From Fibrobacter sp. (GTDB taxonomy: Bacteria > Fibrobacterota > Fibrobacteria > Fibrobacterales > Fibrobacteraceae), in NCBI GenBank assembly GCA_017412605.1, contig JAFPWY010000010.1, positions 296,518 to 360,517 on the forward strand: 64,000 nucleotides of DNA, written 5' to 3'. A model generated the notes under the pieces. That model ran no database searches. It had not been told where the DNA came from and was given only the letters and a program-made list of their open reading frames with translations. Below, piece by piece: positions 61,116 through 64,000 of this stretch (position 1 is its first letter; each line of letters begins with the position of its first letter). A program made the translations under genes and the position numbers.

Positions 61116-61321
61116 AAAATTGTGTTATTGATTGTCAGGCCGACGAAGAACACGATAAGGTAGCCGTACCAGAGTCCGGTCAGGACGTAGTTCAACTTGC
61201 GCTTGTAGGCCTTGGGCTCGTTCTTGTTTTTTTCGCGAATACGAATAACGTTTTTCTTTAGGAAGAAAAGGCTGATGCCCAGACCAATAAGACTTGCGAT
61301 AATCAGTAGTACGTATGCCAT
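61112..61321 (-). CDS. Small membrane protein
   Basis: A 69-residue protein with two membrane segments (VLLIIASLIGLGISLFF, about 4-20, and VLTGLWYGYLIVFFVGLTI, about 46-64), joined by a basic loop (KKNVIRIREKNKNEPKAYKRK). Positive charges in the loop predict it to be cytoplasmic. No family recognised. The stop codon lies at the edge of the repeat array. ATG at 61321 has no good ribosome-binding site, and the ORF is short; composition and hydrophobic pattern are what support it. Confidence 0.65.
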   Translation of the reverse strand: MAYVLLIIASLIGLGISLFFLKKNVIRIREKNKNEPKAYKRKLNYVLTGLWYGYLIVFFVGLTINNTIF

Positions 61322-61434
61322 AGCGGGGTAGAAGATAACTTTTTTTTGCGGTGTTTGCCCGTTTTTGTTCCGGAAAAAGCAAAAAAGGTCTTCGTGGGCC
61401 CCTTGGCATGCATCGGGATGCGTTAAATGGCTTT

Positions 61435-61533
61435 AAAGCGGGGCTCTCTCGGATATGGGGGGTTGAACAATCCCTTTAAATTTTCTCTATTTGTACGCGG
61501 TTTTTTGACTGTCCGTGGAGGACGCCCCGCTTT
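61435..61533 (+). promoter_or_regulatory. Possible structured leader of the rimP-nusA-infB operon
   Basis: AAAGCGGGGC (61435-61444) and GCCCCGCTTT (61524-61533) are perfect inverted repeats enclosing 79 bases. GTCCGTGGAGGAC and CCTCCGTTATGCGG nearby offer further pairings. The region 61322-61598 has no convincing gene. Confidence 0.4.
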
Positions 61534-61598
61534 GAACCGTGTTTCAGGGCAAGACATCCTCCGTTATGCGGACGGCAATTTTAATATACGAGGTTTAT

Positions 61599-62048
61599 TT
61601 GGTAAGCCAAGAAAAGTTGAATGCTCTTATTGCCGAGGCCTGCGAGGCCCAGCATGTCACGTTGGTGGAAGCCGACATGTTCCGGGCGGGCAAGCGCAAG
61701 ACGCTGCGCCTGTACATTGATAAGCCCGAGGGCGTGAGCATTGACGATTGTTCTGCTGTGAGCCGCCATCTTTCCGATGCGCTCGACCAGAATCCGGATT
61801 TGATCGAGGGGGCCTATACGCTTGAGGTGTCCTCGCCGGGATTGGACCGCCCCTTGAAGTCGGTCGCAGATTTTCTCCGTAACAAGGGTCGCTTTATTCG
61901 CGTGACCCGGAGCACCGGAAAGCCCCTGACGGGCAAACTGGTGGACGCGGACGAGCAGGGCCTGAAGCTCTCGCTCAAGGGCAACGCGGGCGAGATTGAA
62001 GTGCCGCTTGCCGAGGTGCTCGTCGCGAAGGTGGATGTACAAATATAA
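61599..62048 (+). CDS. rimP: Ribosome maturation factor RimP
   Basis: A 149-residue protein needed for 30S subunit maturation. LRLYIDKPEGVSIDDCSAVSRHLSDALD (cut) and YTLEVSSPGLDRPLKSVADF are the diagnostic blocks of the N-terminal domain; the C-terminal SH3-like domain ends EVPLAEVLVAKV. TTG at 61599 is preferred, since GAGG ends five bases before it and the resulting length matches RimP; ATG at 61566 would add 11 residues. First gene of the classic rimP-nusA-infB order, 15 bases before nusA. Confidence 0.94.
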   Translation: MVSQEKLNALIAEACEAQHVTLVEADMFRAGKRKTLRLYIDKPEGVSIDDCSAVSRHLSDALDQNPDLIEGAYTLEVSSPGLDRPLKSVADFLRNKGRFIRVTRSTGKPLTGKLVDADEQGLKLSLKGNAGEIEVPLAEVLVAKVDVQI

Positions 62049-62063
62049 TAGGAAGGTCATTTT

Positions 62064-63371
62064 ATGAAAAACGAACCGAAAGTCAATTTACTCGAAGTCT
62101 TGAAGGGCGTTGTCGATGCGAAGAACATGGATGATACCGTCGTTATCGGCGCCTTGAAGCAGGCCTTGATCCAGGCTGCCAGGAAGTACCTCCATATCGA
62201 GAAGAAGATTGAAGTGGACATCGACACCGAGTCGAACGAAGTTCACGTGATGCTCCGCGTCGAAGTCGTGGATGACTTCCCGGACTACGATCCGAACATG
62301 ACCGCCGAAGAAGTCGAGGCTATGGACGAAGGCTACATGCTCGTTCCGGAAGCCCAGGAATTCAACGAAGCCGCCCAGGCTGGCGACTTGCTGGAAATCG
62401 AAATCCCGGTGACGGCTTTCGGTCGTCAGGCCATCCAGACTGCCAAGCAGCTTTTGACCCAGCACATCCGCGACGCGGAACGCCAGAAGATCATGGATAC
62501 CTACCGTGGCCGTATCGGCACGATGGTGAGCGGCGAAGTGCTGCGCCTCGAAGGCCGCAACGTTATCGTTTCTCTCGGCAAGCAGACCGAAGCAGTGCTG
62601 CCGCCGCGTGAACAGATCAGCCGCGAACGTCTTGCCCAGGGTGCTTCCATCAAGGCCGTTATTGCTCGCGTCGAAGAATCCAGCAAGAACGGCGCACAGG
62701 TTGTTCTTTCTCGTGCAAGTGGAGACTTCCTCAAGGAACTCTTCCGCCAGGAAGTTCCGGAAATTTACGAAGGCACTGTCGAAATCAAGGGTGTCGCCCG
62801 CGAACCGGGCCTCCGCGCGAAGATTGCCGTTTACTCCCGCGACGAACATGTGGACCCGGTCGGCGCCTGCGTCGGCATGAAGGGTGCCCGCGTGCAGACG
62901 ATTGTCCGCGAACTCGGCAACGAACGCATCGATATCGTTCACTGGAATCCGGACCTTGACGTGTTCATCCAGCGTTCGCTCGCTCCGGCCAACATCGTGA
63001 AGATGAGCGAAGTCCCGGGCACGCGCCGCGTGGTGGTCGTCATCAACGACGAGAACCTTGCCCAGGCTATCGGCAAGAACGGCCAGAACGTGAAACTCGC
63101 CTCCCAGCTTGTGGAACGCGACCTTGACGTGTTCGGCGAGAAGGAATGGTCCGAGAAGGACGAAGAGGCCAAGGCCCTGGTCATGAAGCCGCGCCCCAAC
63201 GAGGTGAACCGCTATGCCCAGATGAAGGCTGATAATTTGTTTGCAAAGGGTGAAGCCGCTGCCGAATCTGAGGAAGCCGCTGCCGAACCCGAAGAGGCCC
63301 CGGCCGCCGAAGCTGCTGAAAGCCCGGCTGTGGAATCTGCTGAAAACGAACAGGCCAATACAGAAGAATAA
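62064..63371 (+). CDS. nusA: Transcription termination/antitermination factor NusA
   Basis: A 435-residue RNA-polymerase-binding factor. N-terminal domain (1-130) with LLEVLKGVVDAKNMDDTVVIGALKQALIQAA (cut), S1 domain (about 140-205, GTMVSGEVLRLEGRNVIVSLG), KH1 (GVAREPGLRAKIAV, VGACVGMKGARVQTIVREL) and KH2 (NLAQAIGKNGQNVKLASQL). The C-terminus is an Ala/Glu/Pro-rich tail (EAAAESEEAAAEPEEAPAAE) without the acidic repeats of E. coli. ATG at 62064 follows AGGAAGG. Directly upstream of infB. Confidence 0.97.
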   Translation: MKNEPKVNLLEVLKGVVDAKNMDDTVVIGALKQALIQAARKYLHIEKKIEVDIDTESNEVHVMLRVEVVDDFPDYDPNMTAEEVEAMDEGYMLVPEAQEFNEAAQAGDLLEIEIPVTAFGRQAIQTAKQLLTQHIRDAERQKIMDTYRGRIGTMVSGEVLRLEGRNVIVSLGKQTEAVLPPREQISRERLAQGASIKAVIARVEESSKNGAQVVLSRASGDFLKELFRQEVPEIYEGTVEIKGVAREPGLRAKIAVYSRDEHVDPVGACVGMKGARVQTIVRELGNERIDIVHWNPDLDVFIQRSLAPANIVKMSEVPGTRRVVVVINDENLAQAIGKNGQNVKLASQLVERDLDVFGEKEWSEKDEEAKALVMKPRPNEVNRYAQMKADNLFAKGEAAAESEEAAAEPEEAPAAEAAESPAVESAENEQANTEE

Positions 63372-63401
63372 GACGAAAAGGAAATTGGAACAGGCTAATA
63401 C

Positions 63402-64000
63402 ATGAGCGAAGATCAGATTAAACCAAAGGACTGGGCTGAATCGCACGGCGTCAAAGTCGATGTCGTGATGAAGTTGCTCCGCGATGCCGGCGTAGCTGTG
63501 CGTACACACATGTCGAAGGTGGACGCCGCCGAATACGCAAAGATCGAGGAGGCCGCCGCTGCCGAAAAGCAGAAGCAAGATGCCCGAAACAAGAACCTGA
63601 AGAAACCTGCATCTTCCGAAACTGCGGAAGCGTCTCCTGTCGCTCCGAAGAAGAAGGATTCTTCTACGGTTACGACCAAGACGAAGCTCGGCCTTACGGC
63701 TGTTTTGAAGAAAGCGCCCGCGAAGAAGGCTGCTGCGGCAAAACCCGCTGCTGCCCCTGCTGCTAAACCGGCTGCGGCTCCCGCTGCCCCGGCAGCACCT
63801 GCTCCTGAAGCAAAGCCTGCTGAAGCTCCGGCTGTCAAGCCCGCTGCTCCGGCTCCCGCAGCTCCGGCCGCTCCTGCGGCAAAGCCTGTTGAAGCTCCGG
63901 CTGTCAAGCCCGCTGCTCCGGCTCCCGCCCCCGCGGCGGCACCGGCCGCTCCCGCAGCGAAGCCCGCGGCGGCGCCCGCTCCGAAGCCCCAGGCGGCTCC
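63402..64000 (+). CDS. infB: Translation initiation factor IF-2 (partial, C-terminus outside window)
   Basis: The first about 199 residues are visible. The N-terminus KPKDWAESHGVKVDVVMKLLRDAGVAV is the IF2_N-type helical domain, followed by a basic segment (KKPASSETAEASPVAPKKK) and a long Ala/Pro/Lys linker with near-repeats of EAPAVKPAAPAP. The GTPase domain lies beyond the window edge. Identification rests on the N-terminal domain, the linker and the rimP-nusA neighbourhood. ATG at 63402 is 30 bases after nusA. Confidence 0.93.
   Translation, partial: MSEDQIKPKDWAESHGVKVDVVMKLLRDAGVAVRTHMSKVDAAEYAKIEEAAAAEKQKQDARNKNLKKPASSETAEASPVAPKKKDSSTVTTKTKLGLTAVLKKAPAKKAAAAKPAAAPAAKPAAAPAAPAAPAPEAKPAEAPAVKPAAPAPAAPAAPAAKPVEAPAVKPAAPAPAPAAAPAAPAAKPAAAPAPKPQAA

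Noticed and set aside
62088..63578. A 496-residue frame opposite nusA
   Set aside because: Shadow of nusA and infB; no ribosome-binding site or domain.

Overview
The window looks like chromosome of a member of the Fibrobacterota, close to Fibrobacter. The sequence basis is a set of lineage-typical families: three TIGR02147 proteins, two FISUMP (Fibrobacter succinogenes major paralogous) domains in one lipoprotein, PCMD-type lipoproteins, poly-serine linkers behind lipoboxes, and four CotH-like kinases. Codon use and housekeeping genes are of one style throughout. I see no phage, insertion sequence or CRISPR array.

Layout. 1-2.3 kb: a partial carboxynorspermidine/saccharopine dehydrogenase-like gene, a GSCFA protein and rubrerythrin. 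2.3-7.2 kb: a tandemly duplicated two-gene module (TIGR02147 regulator overlapping a lipoprotein gene). 7.2-9.9 kb: cysK and glnS. 10-11.5 kb: FISUMP lipoprotein. 11.5-19.6 kb: four cotH-like genes in a row on the minus strand. 19.8-22.4 kb: DUF3300 protein, an unknown gene and a TPM-domain protein. 22.7-29.5 kb: envelope genes (lnt, rsmI, lpxH), unknown membrane proteins and two alpha/beta-hydrolase-like proteins lacking the nucleophile serine. 29.6-32 kb: a candidate small RNA, the third TIGR02147-lipoprotein module and tRNA-Gln. 32.3-40 kb: an RNA methyltransferase, then a surface-protein series (PEGA protein, barrel-like protein, two PCMD lipoproteins). 40-48.3 kb: trxA, hisF, tldD, clpB, hisC, hisN. 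48.3-55.1 kb: comEC and a run of secreted or lipoprotein genes, including a metzincin. 55.3-61.3 kb: xerC, a PorV/PorQ-like protein, STAS protein, M23-like protein, lipoprotein, NUDIX hydrolase. 61.6-64 kb: rimP-nusA-infB, with infB cut by the window end.

Main discovery candidate. Each of the three TIGR02147 genes is preceded by its own short word, present twice 71-73 bp apart (about seven helical turns), with an inverted copy next to the upstream one. The words differ between paralogues (GTATAATTT, GTATCATTCC, GTGTTCCCA), as do the residues of the probable recognition helix, while the rest of the first two proteins is nearly identical, even at the DNA level in patches. I read this as a family of insulated, self-regulated regulator-lipoprotein cassettes with co-evolved operators that may loop DNA. 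The third cassette carries a candidate divergent small RNA whose promoter overlaps one of the half-sites.

Other notable signals are a recurrent TATATT box 6-8 bases before ATG (seven genes, suggesting leaderless mRNAs), a hairpin that sequesters the cysK ribosome-binding site, a near-consensus sigma-54 promoter before clpB, and several dispersed palindromic intergenic elements. All functional statements are inferred from reading the sequence; no database search was run.
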